Assembly: GCA_963780795.1 (NCBI GenBank)
Contig: CAWADH010000013.1
Location: 62,001-126,000, forward strand
Reading direction: 5' to 3'
DNA from: DATJGR01 sp963780795
GTDB lineage: Bacteria; Pseudomonadota; Gammaproteobacteria; Pseudomonadales; Azotimanducaceae
Length of the DNA: 64,000 bases
The translations under genes and the position numbers were made by a program. The notes beneath the pieces are model-generated. The model was not told the origin of the DNA. It worked only from the letters and a program-made list of their open reading frames with translations, and made no database searches. Numbering within the stretch: position 1 is the first letter of the stretch; every line of letters begins with the position of its first letter. Shown one piece after another: positions 8,439 through 17,341 of the stretch.

Positions 8439-10111
8439 CGCTCGACTGGCTCTCCACATATCGCGCGCAGTGGGTGAAGAGCGACGTCGTCGCGGGACTC
8501 ACCACCGGTGCGGTCGTGATCCCGAAGTCGATGGCGTACGCGACGGTCGCAGGTCTGCCGATCGAGGTCGGTCTCTATACCGCGTTCGTGCCGATGCTCG
8601 TCTATGCGCTGCTCGGCACGTCGCGGCCGCTGTCGGTCAGCACCACGACGACACTCGCAATTCTGACCGGTGTGCAGGTGTCTCAGGTCGTGCCGAACGG
8701 AGATCCCGCGCAGCTGGTGCACGTGGCCGCGCTGTTGACCACGATGGTGGGCGGCGTGTTGATCGTCGCGGCCGCGCTCAGGCTCGGCTTTGTCGCGAAT
8801 TTCATTTCTGCGCCGGTGCTGGTGGGCTTCAAGGCGGGTATTGCCGTCGTGATCATCGTCGATCAGTTGCCGAAGATCCTCGGCGTGCATTTCGCGAAGG
8901 GGACGTTCGCGCACAACGTGATCGAAGTCGGACGCGGCTTCGCGCATCTATCCTGGCCAACGCTCGCGGTTGGTGTGGGCACTATCGCAGTGTTGGCGGT
9001 CATCGAGCACGTTCGGCCGCGCTGGCCTGCGCCGCTGATTGCCGTGGCCGGGGCGATCGTGGCCGCCGCGCTGCTCGCGCTTCCGAGCAACGGCGTCGAT
9101 GTGGTGGGTGCGGTTCCGAGCGGATTGCCGTCGCTGACGATTCCGACCGACTGGTCGCTGGCGAAGCAATTGTGGCCCGGTGCCGTCGGCATCGCCCTGA
9201 TGAGCTTCACGGAGACGATCGCGGCCGGGCGCGCCTTCCAAGCGGTTAACGAGCCCGTTCCCCGCGCCAATGTCGAATTGTTGGCGACCGGCGTCGCCAA
9301 CGTCGGCGGAGCGCTGTTCGGTTCGATGCCGGCCGGCGGCGGTACCTCTCAGACGGCCGTGAATCGGCTGACCGGCGCACGTACGCAGGTGGCGGCGATC
9401 GTCACTGCGGTCATGACCGTCGTTACGATGCTGCTGCTCGCACCGCTCATCGCGCTGATGCCGCAGGCCACCCTCGCGGCGGTCGTGATCGTCTACTCGG
9501 TCGGCTTGATTGCGCCCACCGAGTTCCGCGACATCCTGCGAATTCGCGCGACGGAGTTCATGTGGGCGATCGCGGCGTTCGCGGGCGTCATGCTGCTCGG
9601 CACGCTGCAAGGGATTCTGGTTGCGATCGTCGTGTCGCTCGTCGCGCTCGCGCAGCAAACCGCGAATCCACCGGTGTACGTGCTCGGCCGCAAGCGCGGC
9701 ACGAACGTATTTCGGCCGCGCAGTCCGGAGCACCCAACGGACGAGTTCTTCCCGGGCATTCTGCTGCTGCGAGTCGAAGGACGGCTGTTCTTCCTGAACG
9801 CGGACCGCGTCACCGAGACCATTCGCCCGCTCGTCGCCGACGCGAATCCCAAGTACGTCGTCATCGATCTGTCGGGCGTGTTCGATCTCGAGTATTCCGC
9901 GCTCAAAGCGCTGATCGACGCCGAGCGCCGCCAGCGCGAAGCCGGGATTTTGATGGCGCTATCGGGTTTGAGTTCCGCAGTCTACGACGTGGTGCGGCGC
10001 TCGCCTCTCGGGGCAACGCTGGGTCGGGAGCGCATGTTCTTCAACTTGGAAATGGCCGTCGATCGCCTTACGGTCAGCGAGAAAGAGGAGAGCTCACATG
10101 AAACACGATGA
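8435..10111 (+). CDS. SulP-family anion transporter with STAS domain
   Basis: A 558-residue SLC26/SulP protein. Residues about 1-390 hold the membrane core with the hallmark VAGLTTGAVVIPKSMAYATV and AGLPIEVGLYTAFVPMLVYA; residues about 425-545 form the cytoplasmic STAS domain (LLRVEGRLFFLNADRV, YVVIDLSGVFDLEYSALKAL). It would carry sulfate, bicarbonate, a dicarboxylate or a similar anion; no carbonic anhydrase or sulfate gene is adjacent to decide which. The GTG start overlaps the previous stop, and the 3' end overlaps the PPK2 start by 14 nt, giving a three-gene operon behind TGACG-box B. Confidence 0.9.
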   Translation: MTLDWLSTYRAQWVKSDVVAGLTTGAVVIPKSMAYATVAGLPIEVGLYTAFVPMLVYALLGTSRPLSVSTTTTLAILTGVQVSQVVPNGDPAQLVHVAALLTTMVGGVLIVAAALRLGFVANFISAPVLVGFKAGIAVVIIVDQLPKILGVHFAKGTFAHNVIEVGRGFAHLSWPTLAVGVGTIAVLAVIEHVRPRWPAPLIAVAGAIVAAALLALPSNGVDVVGAVPSGLPSLTIPTDWSLAKQLWPGAVGIALMSFTETIAAGRAFQAVNEPVPRANVELLATGVANVGGALFGSMPAGGGTSQTAVNRLTGARTQVAAIVTAVMTVVTMLLLAPLIALMPQATLAAVVIVYSVGLIAPTEFRDILRIRATEFMWAIAAFAGVMLLGTLQGILVAIVVSLVALAQQTANPPVYVLGRKRGTNVFRPRSPEHPTDEFFPGILLLRVEGRLFFLNADRVTETIRPLVADANPKYVVIDLSGVFDLEYSALKALIDAERRQREAGILMALSGLSSAVYDVVRRSPLGATLGRERMFFNLEMAVDRLTVSEKEESSHETR

Positions 10112-10916
10112 TCATCACGACGCGCCCGGCGCCGAGCCGGAGAAGAAGATGAGCGGGAAGAAGTACCTCAAGGAGCTGAAGCGCTTACACGAAGAGCTCG
10201 TGCAGCTGCAGCTGTGGGTGGTCGAGAAGGGACTCAAGGTCTGCATCGTCTTCGAAGGCCGCGACGGAGCGGGAAAGGGCGGCGCGATCAAGGCGATCAC
10301 CGAACGCGTGAGCTCGCGGGTATTCCGCGTAGTTGCGCTGCCAGCGCCGACCGAGCGCGAGAAAACCCAAATGTACGGGCAGCGATACATGCGCCACCTG
10401 CCGTCTGCCGGCGAGATCGTGATCTTCGATCGCAGCTGGTACAACCGCGCTGGTGTGGAGCGCGTCATGGGCTTCACGGATGGCGAGGAGGTTAAGAAGT
10501 TCCTGCAGGTGGTTCCGTTGTTCGAAAGGATGATGGTCGAATCCGGGATCATTCTGCTCAAGTATTGGTTAGAGGTCAGCGAGGAAGAACAAACGCGGCG
10601 GCTCGAAGCGCGCGTCGATGACGGTCGCAAGATCTGGAAGCTGTCGCCGATGGATCTGAAATCGTACAGCCGCTGGTACGACTATTCGCGCGCGCGCGAC
10701 GAAATGTTCTTCGCGACCGACACCGGCTACGCGCCGTGGTATGTGGCGCGAACCGATGACAAGCGCCGCGGCCGGCTCAACATCATCCGGCACCTGCTCG
10801 AACACGTTCCGCACGAGACGTTGCCGCACGAGCAGTTCGAATTTCCGAAGCGGCAAAAGCGCGGTGACTACGTCGAACCGAACTACGCGTACAAGTACGT
10901 CGAGCAGCGCTACTAA
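10098..10916 (+). CDS. ppk2: Polyphosphate kinase 2 family protein
   Basis: A 272-residue PPK2-family P-loop kinase, transferring phosphate between polyphosphate and nucleotides. Walker A GRDGAGKGG is at residues 54-62, the Walker B/lid region IFDRSWYNRAGVERVMGF near 113-131, and the conserved basic motif KIWKLSPMDLKSYSRWYDYS near 178. Length and the single domain fit class I PPK2, which phosphorylates nucleoside diphosphates. A strong GAGGAG site precedes the ATG inside the SulP gene. Co-transcription with an anion transporter suggests a link to anion or phosphate stress, or to energy buffering in dormancy; this is inference. Confidence 0.92.
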   Translation: MKHDDHHDAPGAEPEKKMSGKKYLKELKRLHEELVQLQLWVVEKGLKVCIVFEGRDGAGKGGAIKAITERVSSRVFRVVALPAPTEREKTQMYGQRYMRHLPSAGEIVIFDRSWYNRAGVERVMGFTDGEEVKKFLQVVPLFERMMVESGIILLKYWLEVSEEEQTRRLEARVDDGRKIWKLSPMDLKSYSRWYDYSRARDEMFFATDTGYAPWYVARTDDKRRGRLNIIRHLLEHVPHETLPHEQFEFPKRQKRGDYVEPNYAYKYVEQRY

Positions 10917-11281
10917 TCGACCGCCACAATGCGCCCGAGCCGATGAGCGATGCGCACGCCTGCGCCTGTCCTGACGCGAACGACGGAATAAGGCGCAACG
11001 CAGCCCGTCGAGCGGAATACCAGACCGCGACGCGAACCAAGATATCGAGTTACGGATTCCACGTCCTTTGAGCGATGTGAGCGCCGATGGCATTGACGAT
11101 GGCAATGCTGTCAGAATCCGGCTCCTCGACCTCGAGTTGCGCCGTAGGCGTGCTGTGGGAACGGCCGGGTCGAACTCGAACACGAAATCGATGTGTCGCA
11201 AACGAGCGCATCGAGGGGTCCGTCGCGCTAGGTGCGAGGGCCTGTTGCGTCCTGATCGATTTGGCTACGAGGACGTGGGCA
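10917..11281. other. Intergenic region upstream of the regulator
   Basis: This gap of about 365 bp has an open frame continuous with the regulator, but its composition (Ser/Arg/Cys-rich translation) does not look like protein. It contains one isolated TGACG (10971-10975) without a second half-site or a -10 match, so I do not see the box found elsewhere in the island. No terminator with a T-run is visible after ppk2. Confidence 0.45.
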
Positions 11282-14203
11282 ATGACCGACGACAAACGGG
11301 GGGCTCGCCGTCCGGCTGACCGCGGTAACCCATCGAAGGCGTCGGACGTTTCCGAATCGAGCGCGCCAATACACATTCGCTTCGATGCGTTCGAACTGGA
11401 TGAGATCAATGCGCGCCTGCTGCGCGACGGGCAACCACTGCCGGTTGCACCGACGCCATTCACGCTGCTATGCGCACTGGCGCGTCAGTCCGGATCGCTG
11501 ATCACCAAGGGTGCATTGCTCGATGCCGTGTGGGGACACCGGTACGTCAGTGATTCGGTGTTGAAAACCGCGATCAGCGAGCTTCGCACGGCGCTCGGCG
11601 ACGACGCGCGGCGTCCTCGCTATATCGAGACAGTGTCTCGGCGAGGGTATCGATTCGTCGGTCACGCGACCGCGACGCCGCATGCGCAACCGGCCGCGGT
11701 GCAGGACACCGCGATCGCCCATGGCCTCATCGGTCGCGGCGATGCGCTGTCTCGGCTGCAGAGCGCGTGGGCGCTTGCGTCGGCCGGCAAGCGAACCATC
11801 TTTTGGGTCGCCGGGGATCCCGGCGTCGGCAAGACCCTGTTGGTCGATCACTTTGTTGGACGGCTCCGTGACGTCGGCATCGGCAGCGGCCAATGCGTCG
11901 AGCAGTACGGTGCCGGTGAGCCTTACCTGCCGATTCTCGATGCGATCGGCGAGCTCTGCCGGGCAGATCGCACCGCTTCCGATTTGCTGCGCACGGTCGC
12001 GCCGTTCTGGCTCATGCAACTGCCCTGGATCACGACGGGCGACGAGCGCGAGACGTTGCGCCGAGAGCTCGCGGGCGCGCGGCCGGATCGCATGCTGCGC
12101 GAATTGGGCGAGTTCTTCGATCGTTACACGGAACAGCGACCGCTCGTGCTCGTAACCGAAGACCTGCACTGGAGCGATCCCGCGACAATTCAGCTGATGG
12201 ACTACATCGCGCGACGACGTGGACACGGGCGACTCATGTGGATCGCGACGTTTCGGCTCGCCGAGGTCATTGCGTACGATCATCCGCTCAAGGCCGTGCG
12301 CAACGAGTTGCGGTTGCATGGGCTATGCGAGGAAATCGTTCTCGATCCATTCTCGGAAGAGGAGGTCGCCGCCTACATCGCGCAGCGCGCGCCCTCACTG
12401 GCCGCCACTGAATCCGACGTGCGTGCGCTGCACCAGCGCACTGACGGACTGCCGCTGTTCGTTGCGCAATTGGTCGGTGAACTCGCCGAGCGCAAATCGC
12501 TCGACCGCGCCGATGTGTCCGCTGCGACGTTGCTCGCGCGCATGGCGATTCCGGAGAATCTCGCAGCGATCATCGACCATTACGTCGCCCGGTTGACAAG
12601 CGAGCAGCGCGCGGTGCTCGAGGCCGCCGCAGTCTGCGGTATCGAGTTTAGAGTCGACACGGTCGCGACCGTACTCGAGCAGGACGCCGCGAGCGTCGCC
12701 GCGATCTGCGATGCGCTCGCCCGTGCGCATCGGTGGCTCGCGACGAGCGGCGAACACCTGATCGAAGCGGCGAATCCGAGCTACCGATTCCGGCACGGGC
12801 TGTTTCAGCAGGGGCTCTACGAACGGATCGCGCCACGTGTGCGGACCCAGCTCCATCGCAGGGTCGGAGCCGCGCTCGAACGAGACCGCGCGGCCGGCAT
12901 CGCGGTCGTTACAACGGAGCTCGTGATGCATTTCGAGCGCGGTGCCGAGCCGAGTGCCGCGCTGCGCCATTGCGTGCACGCGGCCGAGTCGCTGCTGCAT
13001 CTCAGTCCGGGCGAGGTGATGCGATTGACCGAACGGGGGCTTGCATTCGTCGATCGTGTGGAACGGAACCCGGAACGCGACGCGCTCGAGCTCAGCCTCT
13101 GGACGTTGCGCGGCGTGGCCGCCGAGCAGTTGCTCGGGATGGGTTCCGAGGAGGCGAAGGCTGCGCTTCAGCGCGCGTATGAGTTGCTCGACGACGTTCC
13201 GCAGCACCCGGCGCGTGGACCGCTGTTGTTCAGGTTGGGTTTCATGCTGTGCCTGCGTGCGGAGTACGCCGACGCGCTCGCGCTGGCTGAGCGGGCCGAG
13301 GCGCTGGCGCAGAACGCCGGCGATCCGGCATTACTGATCGCCGCGTGTGCGGTTCAGGCTGAGGTCCAGTTCCTGCGCGGGAATCCTGGCAGCGCGCGGC
13401 AATGGCTCGAGCGCGGTCTCGCCGCGAGCGACGCGTTGGCCGACGCCGCGGAGGGGACCTTCATTGCGGATCCGCGCGCGACGTTGCTCGCTCAGCTTGG
13501 GATTCAGCTGCTGCACCTCGGGCTCATCGAGCGGGCGCGCGCGTGCCTCAAAGAGGCGCGCGCTCGTGCACGTCAGCGTCGTCAGGCGATAGCAGAAGCG
13601 GTCGCGATCTGGTTCGAGGGTCTTGTCGAGGTACGCCTCGGCAACACCGAACGAGTTGCAGTCCTGGCAGATGAGATGCGCGCGATCGCCGACGAATTCG
13701 CGTTCGTGCAGGGTCATGCCGGTTCGAAGTGGATGCGTGGTTGGGTGCAAGCGCGCAGCGGCGATCCGCACGGCGGATTCCGTTTGATACGCGAGGCTTA
13801 CGAGGACGATTTGCGACTCGGTTTGCGCGCGGGCGGGAGCGAGGTGCTCGGCTACGCTGCTGAAGCATTGATGCGCGCCGGAGATTGGCGCGCGGCACAA
13901 GGGCAGCTCGACGAAGCGTTTGAGATCGTCGACTCGTTCGGCGAACGCGTGTACTTGCCTCAGTTGTTGCTGATCGAAGCGGCCATTGCCGAGGCGCGCG
14001 GCGATATCGCGTCCGCGTACGAATCGATGCGCCGCGCGGTCACCGAAGCACGCATACAAGAGGCACCGTGGCTCGAGCTCATGGCGCTGCGCGAATTGTG
14101 TGCTCACGTCGACGCGATGGATGACGAGCGGCGCGCGCTCGCTGCGCTGACAGAGGCAATCGAAAGCGGCGCCGCGCAGAGCGGGTGGGTCGGATTCCAA
14201 TAG
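11282..14203 (+). CDS. Winged-helix transcriptional regulator with ATPase and TPR domains
   Basis: A 973-residue one-component regulator. Residues about 30-120 form an OmpR/PhoB-type winged helix (FDAFELDEINARLL, then PFTLLCALARQSGSLITKGA, VLKTAISELRTALGD and IETVSRRGYRFVG). A STAND/AAA-like ATPase follows: Walker A GDPGVGKT at 178-185, and Walker B LVLVTEDLHWSD near 288-299. The C-terminal about 400 residues are TPR-like helical repeats (EYADALALAERAEALAQNAG and others). There is no receiver or transmembrane segment, so the signal is probably cytoplasmic. A GAGGA site 8 bp upstream selects the start at 11282 over a longer frame from 11087. It sits centrally among four TGACG-box promoters and is the best candidate to bind them. 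Confidence 0.88.
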   Translation: MTDDKRGARRPADRGNPSKASDVSESSAPIHIRFDAFELDEINARLLRDGQPLPVAPTPFTLLCALARQSGSLITKGALLDAVWGHRYVSDSVLKTAISELRTALGDDARRPRYIETVSRRGYRFVGHATATPHAQPAAVQDTAIAHGLIGRGDALSRLQSAWALASAGKRTIFWVAGDPGVGKTLLVDHFVGRLRDVGIGSGQCVEQYGAGEPYLPILDAIGELCRADRTASDLLRTVAPFWLMQLPWITTGDERETLRRELAGARPDRMLRELGEFFDRYTEQRPLVLVTEDLHWSDPATIQLMDYIARRRGHGRLMWIATFRLAEVIAYDHPLKAVRNELRLHGLCEEIVLDPFSEEEVAAYIAQRAPSLAATESDVRALHQRTDGLPLFVAQLVGELAERKSLDRADVSAATLLARMAIPENLAAIIDHYVARLTSEQRAVLEAAAVCGIEFRVDTVATVLEQDAASVAAICDALARAHRWLATSGEHLIEAANPSYRFRHGLFQQGLYERIAPRVRTQLHRRVGAALERDRAAGIAVVTTELVMHFERGAEPSAALRHCVHAAESLLHLSPGEVMRLTERGLAFVDRVERNPERDALELSLWTLRGVAAEQLLGMGSEEAKAALQRAYELLDDVPQHPARGPLLFRLGFMLCLRAEYADALALAERAEALAQNAGDPALLIAACAVQAEVQFLRGNPGSARQWLERGLAASDALADAAEGTFIADPRATLLAQLGIQLLHLGLIERARACLKEARARARQRRQAIAEAVAIWFEGLVEVRLGNTERVAVLADEMRAIADEFAFVQGHAGSKWMRGWVQARSGDPHGGFRLIREAYEDDLRLGLRAGGSEVLGYAAEALMRAGDWRAAQGQLDEAFEIVDSFGERVYLPQLLLIEAAIAEARGDIASAYESMRRAVTEARIQEAPWLELMALRELCAHVDAMDDERRALAALTEAIESGAAQSGWVGFQ

Positions 14204-14244
14204 GCCGCCGCGTTTCTTCGCGCGTCGTCATTCGGACTGAAGTT

Positions 14245-14284
14245 TGACGTTTTCCTGACGACTCGCCGCGTTGCACGCGACTAC
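14245..14284 (+). promoter_or_regulatory. TGACG-box promoter copy D, after the regulator gene
   Basis: TGACG at 14245-14249 and 14256-14260 (11 bp apart). The -35 CTGACG is at 14255-14260 and the -10-like GACTAC at 14279-14284, with an 18-bp spacer, one longer than the other three copies. It begins about 40 bp after the regulator stop and drives the small gene at 14315, leaving a very short leader. Confidence 0.55.
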
Positions 14285-14314
14285 GCTTTGGGCCATGCGA
14301 TGCGAAGAGCAACC

Positions 14315-14530
14315 ATGGCACTGAAAACCGAATCCAAGTTCACCAGCCGCAGAACGTACCTGGTCAAGGTACACAGTCATGCGCAATCCGGCGCCCTGAC
14401 GGGACGTATCGAAAACTTCGTGACTGGGCAGCAGCACGAGTTCGCATCGAGCGACGAGCTAATTGCCTCGATCTTGAACGACCTCGACGCGACCGACGGT
14501 CGTTCGGTGCCGCAACGACGCGACAGATGA
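14315..14530 (+). CDS. Small conserved-looking protein, unknown
   Basis: A 71-residue protein reading RRTYLVKVHSHAQSGALTGR, then IENFVTGQQHEFASSDELIA. The pattern (beta strand, SGxLxGRIExxxTGxxxxFxSxxEL, helix) recalls a group of small proteobacterial proteins of unknown function. The start at 14315 gives an ordinary N-terminus; earlier in-frame starts at 14288 and 14300 would lie at or very near the predicted transcription start. It has its own TGACG-box promoter. Confidence 0.6.
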   Translation: MALKTESKFTSRRTYLVKVHSHAQSGALTGRIENFVTGQQHEFASSDELIASILNDLDATDGRSVPQRRDR

Positions 14531-14684
14531 ACGCGTTTGCGCTCGCCCGTCTACGCGGTTGCGGCGCTCCGCGCCTGATGATCTCTCTGCAGCTTTGCGA
14601 TTTGCGAATCGACCGACTGAGGCGACGCCTCGGGGCGATTCGACGCGCGACGAAGGCCGCGCTTACGCAACGCGGACGGAACTG

Positions 14685-14723
14685 TGACGTCGCGCTGACG
14701 ACTCCGCAGGAGCGGAGCACTAA
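14685..14723 (+). promoter_or_regulatory. TGACG-box promoter copy C, upstream of the RND efflux operon
   Basis: TGACG at 14685-14689 and 14696-14700 (11 bp apart). The -35 CTGACG is at 14695-14700 and the -10 CACTAA at 14718-14723, with a 17-bp spacer. It lies in the 224-bp gap between the small gene and the outer-membrane factor (start 14755). The gap's open frame is not considered coding because the promoter sits in it. Confidence 0.65.
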
Positions 14724-14754
14724 CGTGTTGCCCAGGCCAACAAGGCGGAAAGCC

Positions 14755-16222
14755 ATGTTTCAGTTCATAAGAGATGCGCGGACCATCGCGAGCTTCTTCT
14801 CGATTTGGCTCACGCTCGCGGTGGGCGGCTGCGCAACGCCGTTCCTGCGCCCGGCCGTCGAGGTGCCGGCCCAGTTCGCCGCAAGTCCTGCAACAGAGGC
14901 CGCGCCGGAAGTCGCCTGGTGGGAAGGTTTCGGTGACCCGGTGCTGTCGGAGCTCGTGCGCCGTGCGGCGTACGAGAATCGAGATGTACGCATTGCCGCC
15001 GAGCGGGTACGCGCCGCGCGTGCCGGCGAGACGATCAGTCGTTCGTGGCTGCTGCCCGGCGTCGATGGTGTCGGTTACGCCGGCAAGGTCCGCCAAGATC
15101 TACCGGATGTGGATTCCAGGGTTGCGGCCCTGTCCGTTGCGTGGGAAGTCGATCTTTCGGGTCGGCTGCGTGCAGGCGCGAAGGCGTCCGAGGCAGACAA
15201 AATCGCGACCGAGAATGCCGCCCGCGGCGTCCGGCTGCTGGTGTTGAGCGACGTCGCGACGGAGTACTTCACGCTGATCGGTGCGCAGCATCAACTCGAC
15301 GCCGTGCGCGCGATCTCTGCAGCTCAGGACGAGACGTTGCGGCTCGTGACCTCGCGGCAACGCGTCGGCCTCGCGTCGGCGTTCGACGTCGAACGCGCCC
15401 GCACCCAAGCATCGAGTGCACGGGCGGCGATCCCGCAACTGGAGACGCTCGTGGCCGTCTCTCGACATCGCGTGGCGGTATTGATCGGCGATCAAGCCGC
15501 GCACGCCGACGCCGTGATGCCATGGACCGGCGTCGCGCGTGGTTCCGCAGGTGCAGCCGGGTCAACCGGCGGCGCTGCTCGAACGCAGACCGGACCTGCT
15601 GGAATCGCGCGCACGGCTCGATGCCGCGAACTGGCGCCGACAGCAAGCCGCGGCGGAATGGTTCCCGAGGCTCTTCCTGATGGCGCTCTTTGGTCACCAG
15701 GACATCGAAGAGGACAACCTGGATCTCGGATCGGCGCATTTCAGCAACGCCGCCGGTCTCTTGACGATGCCGATCCTGAACTGGGGACGCACGCGCGGCA
15801 TCAACGAGATCGCCGAGAGCGCGCAGAGCGAAGCGTTGCTCCAATACGAAGACCAGATCGTGCGTGCGCTCGAGGACGTCGAAAACGCGCTGGTCGCACT
15901 CAGGAACGAGCGCACACGCGAGGAGGCGTTGCAGAACGCCGCCGCCGCGGCGGATGCGGCGCTCGGTCGTGCGCAGTCGCTGTATGACCGGGGCCAGATC
16001 GACCTGCTGCCGCTGCTCGATGCCGAGCGCACGCGTCTGTCGGTGCGGGTCAGCGCGATCGAGAGCCACACGCGTCTGCTGGTCTCTGCCGTCACGCTGT
16101 TCAAGGCGCTCGGCGGCGGCTGGGAATCCTTCGAACCGACCCCAGCGCCGGCAACCGCGCACAACGCTACCCACACGCCGAACGGGCAAAGCGTCGCTAC
16201 CACCTATGTAGGACAGAGGTAA
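14755..16222 (+). CDS. NodT/OprM-type outer-membrane efflux lipoprotein, frameshifted
   Basis: The outer-membrane factor of a tripartite RND pump. The signal peptide ends in a lipobox (LAVGGC at about residue 24), followed by the family opening (VAWWEGFGDPVLSELVRRAA) and two TolC-type repeats. The frame is broken near 15533-15542: the first half runs to ...AVMPWTGVA, and the second resumes one base further as VPQVQPGQPAALLERRPDLL. Dropping one base gives an uninterrupted 488-residue protein of normal family length with no other defect. The break falls at TCGCGCGTG, the same string as in the next gene. Either an assembly insertion or a recent inactivation; I favour the former. Confidence 0.8.
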
Positions 16223-16227
16223 CACAC

Positions 16228-17341
16228 GTGCGAACGTCACAGGTGAGGAGCGGAGGCGCCGTTGCCATCGGCGCGCTCGCGCTACTGTTGGGCGCATGCG
16301 CGCCCAAACCGCCCCCGTCCGAGGCATTGCGCCCGGTTCGCGTCGCGGAAGTGCGATACGACGACATGGTCGACACGACGCGCTATTTCGGTTCCGTGCA
16401 ATCGCGATACGAGGTGGATCAGGGATTTCGCGTCGCCGGCAAGGTGATCGAGCGTCGCGTCGACGTCGGCCAGAGCGTTCGCGAGGGCGACGTGCTCGCG
16501 CGTGCTCGACGCCGAGGACTATCGATTGAGCGAAGCGGCCGCGCACCAGCAATTGGAAGCCGCGACTGCACGCGCTCGTCAGGCCGAGTTGGACTGGCTG
16601 CGCCTGCAGGGGCTCAAGTCCGACGGCTCCGTCAGCGAGTCTGACGACGAGCATGCCGAAAGCGAACTGAAGATGGCGCGCGCGGCCGCCCAAGCGGAGG
16701 CGCGCAAACTCGACCTCGCGCGCAACCAGGTGAAGTACACCGAGCTGCATGCTTCGATCAGCGGCGTCGTGACGAGCGTCCGGTTCGAGGTCGGCCAGGT
16801 GATCGCATCAGGTCAGCCCGTCGTCGCGATCGCGAACGAAGGCACGCCGGAAATCGTCGTCGACGTGCCGGAGGACGACTTGGCCTCGTTCAAGACCGCC
16901 CGCTATCGCGCGACGCTCGCAAGTGCGCCCGACGATGCGTTCGACATGGTGCTGCGCGAGCTGTCGGCGCAAGCGGCATCGCAAACCCGCACGTATCGCG
17001 CGCGGCTCATGCCCGCGACGCCGCGCAAGCTGCCGCTCGGCGCAACCGCCACGTTGGTGGTGGAACGGGCCGCCATCGATTCGATGGAAGCCGCGATCCC
17101 GGCGACGGCATTGACGCAGAGCGCAGGACGACCCGCCGTGTGGGTCGTGCAACGCAGCGACAGCGCGGCGATTGGAACCGTCGTGCTCACGCCCGCCGAC
17201 GTGCGCGCATACAAAAGCGATGCGGTGGTCATATCGGGACTTCCGCCCGGCACGCTCGTCGTGACGGCGGGTGTCCAGAAGATGGCACCTGGACTGCGCG
17301 TCGCCTTGCCCGAATCCAGCCAGGTCGCGGACGTCCGATGA
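16228..17341 (+). CDS. RND efflux adaptor (membrane fusion protein), frameshifted
   Basis: A periplasmic adaptor lipoprotein (LALLLGACAP lipobox) linking the RND pump to the outer-membrane factor. The N-terminal barrel-sandwich half (YFGSVQSRYEVDQGFRVAGK, then VGQSVREGDVLAR) is in one frame; the remainder (LDAEDYRLSEAAAHQQLEAA coiled-coil hairpin, then SGVVTSVRFEVGQVIASGQP) is one base on. The join at about 16501-16505 needs removal of a single G to read GDVLARLDAEDYRL, which is the family consensus, and gives 370 residues. A GTG start follows a GAGG site. Its end overlaps the pump gene start (ATGA). Confidence 0.8.

Noticed and set aside
10971..11012. Single CTGACG upstream of the regulator gene as an autoregulatory box
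   Set aside because: No partner repeat 11 bp upstream and no -10-like element at 17-18 bp.
11087..11281. Upstream start for the winged-helix regulator
   Set aside because: The added 65 residues are Ser/Arg/Cys-rich with no domain; a good Shine-Dalgarno lies before 11282.
14527..14754. N-terminal extension of the outer-membrane efflux gene from 14527
   Set aside because: The extension precedes a clean lipoprotein signal peptide at 14755 and overlaps TGACG-box promoter C.
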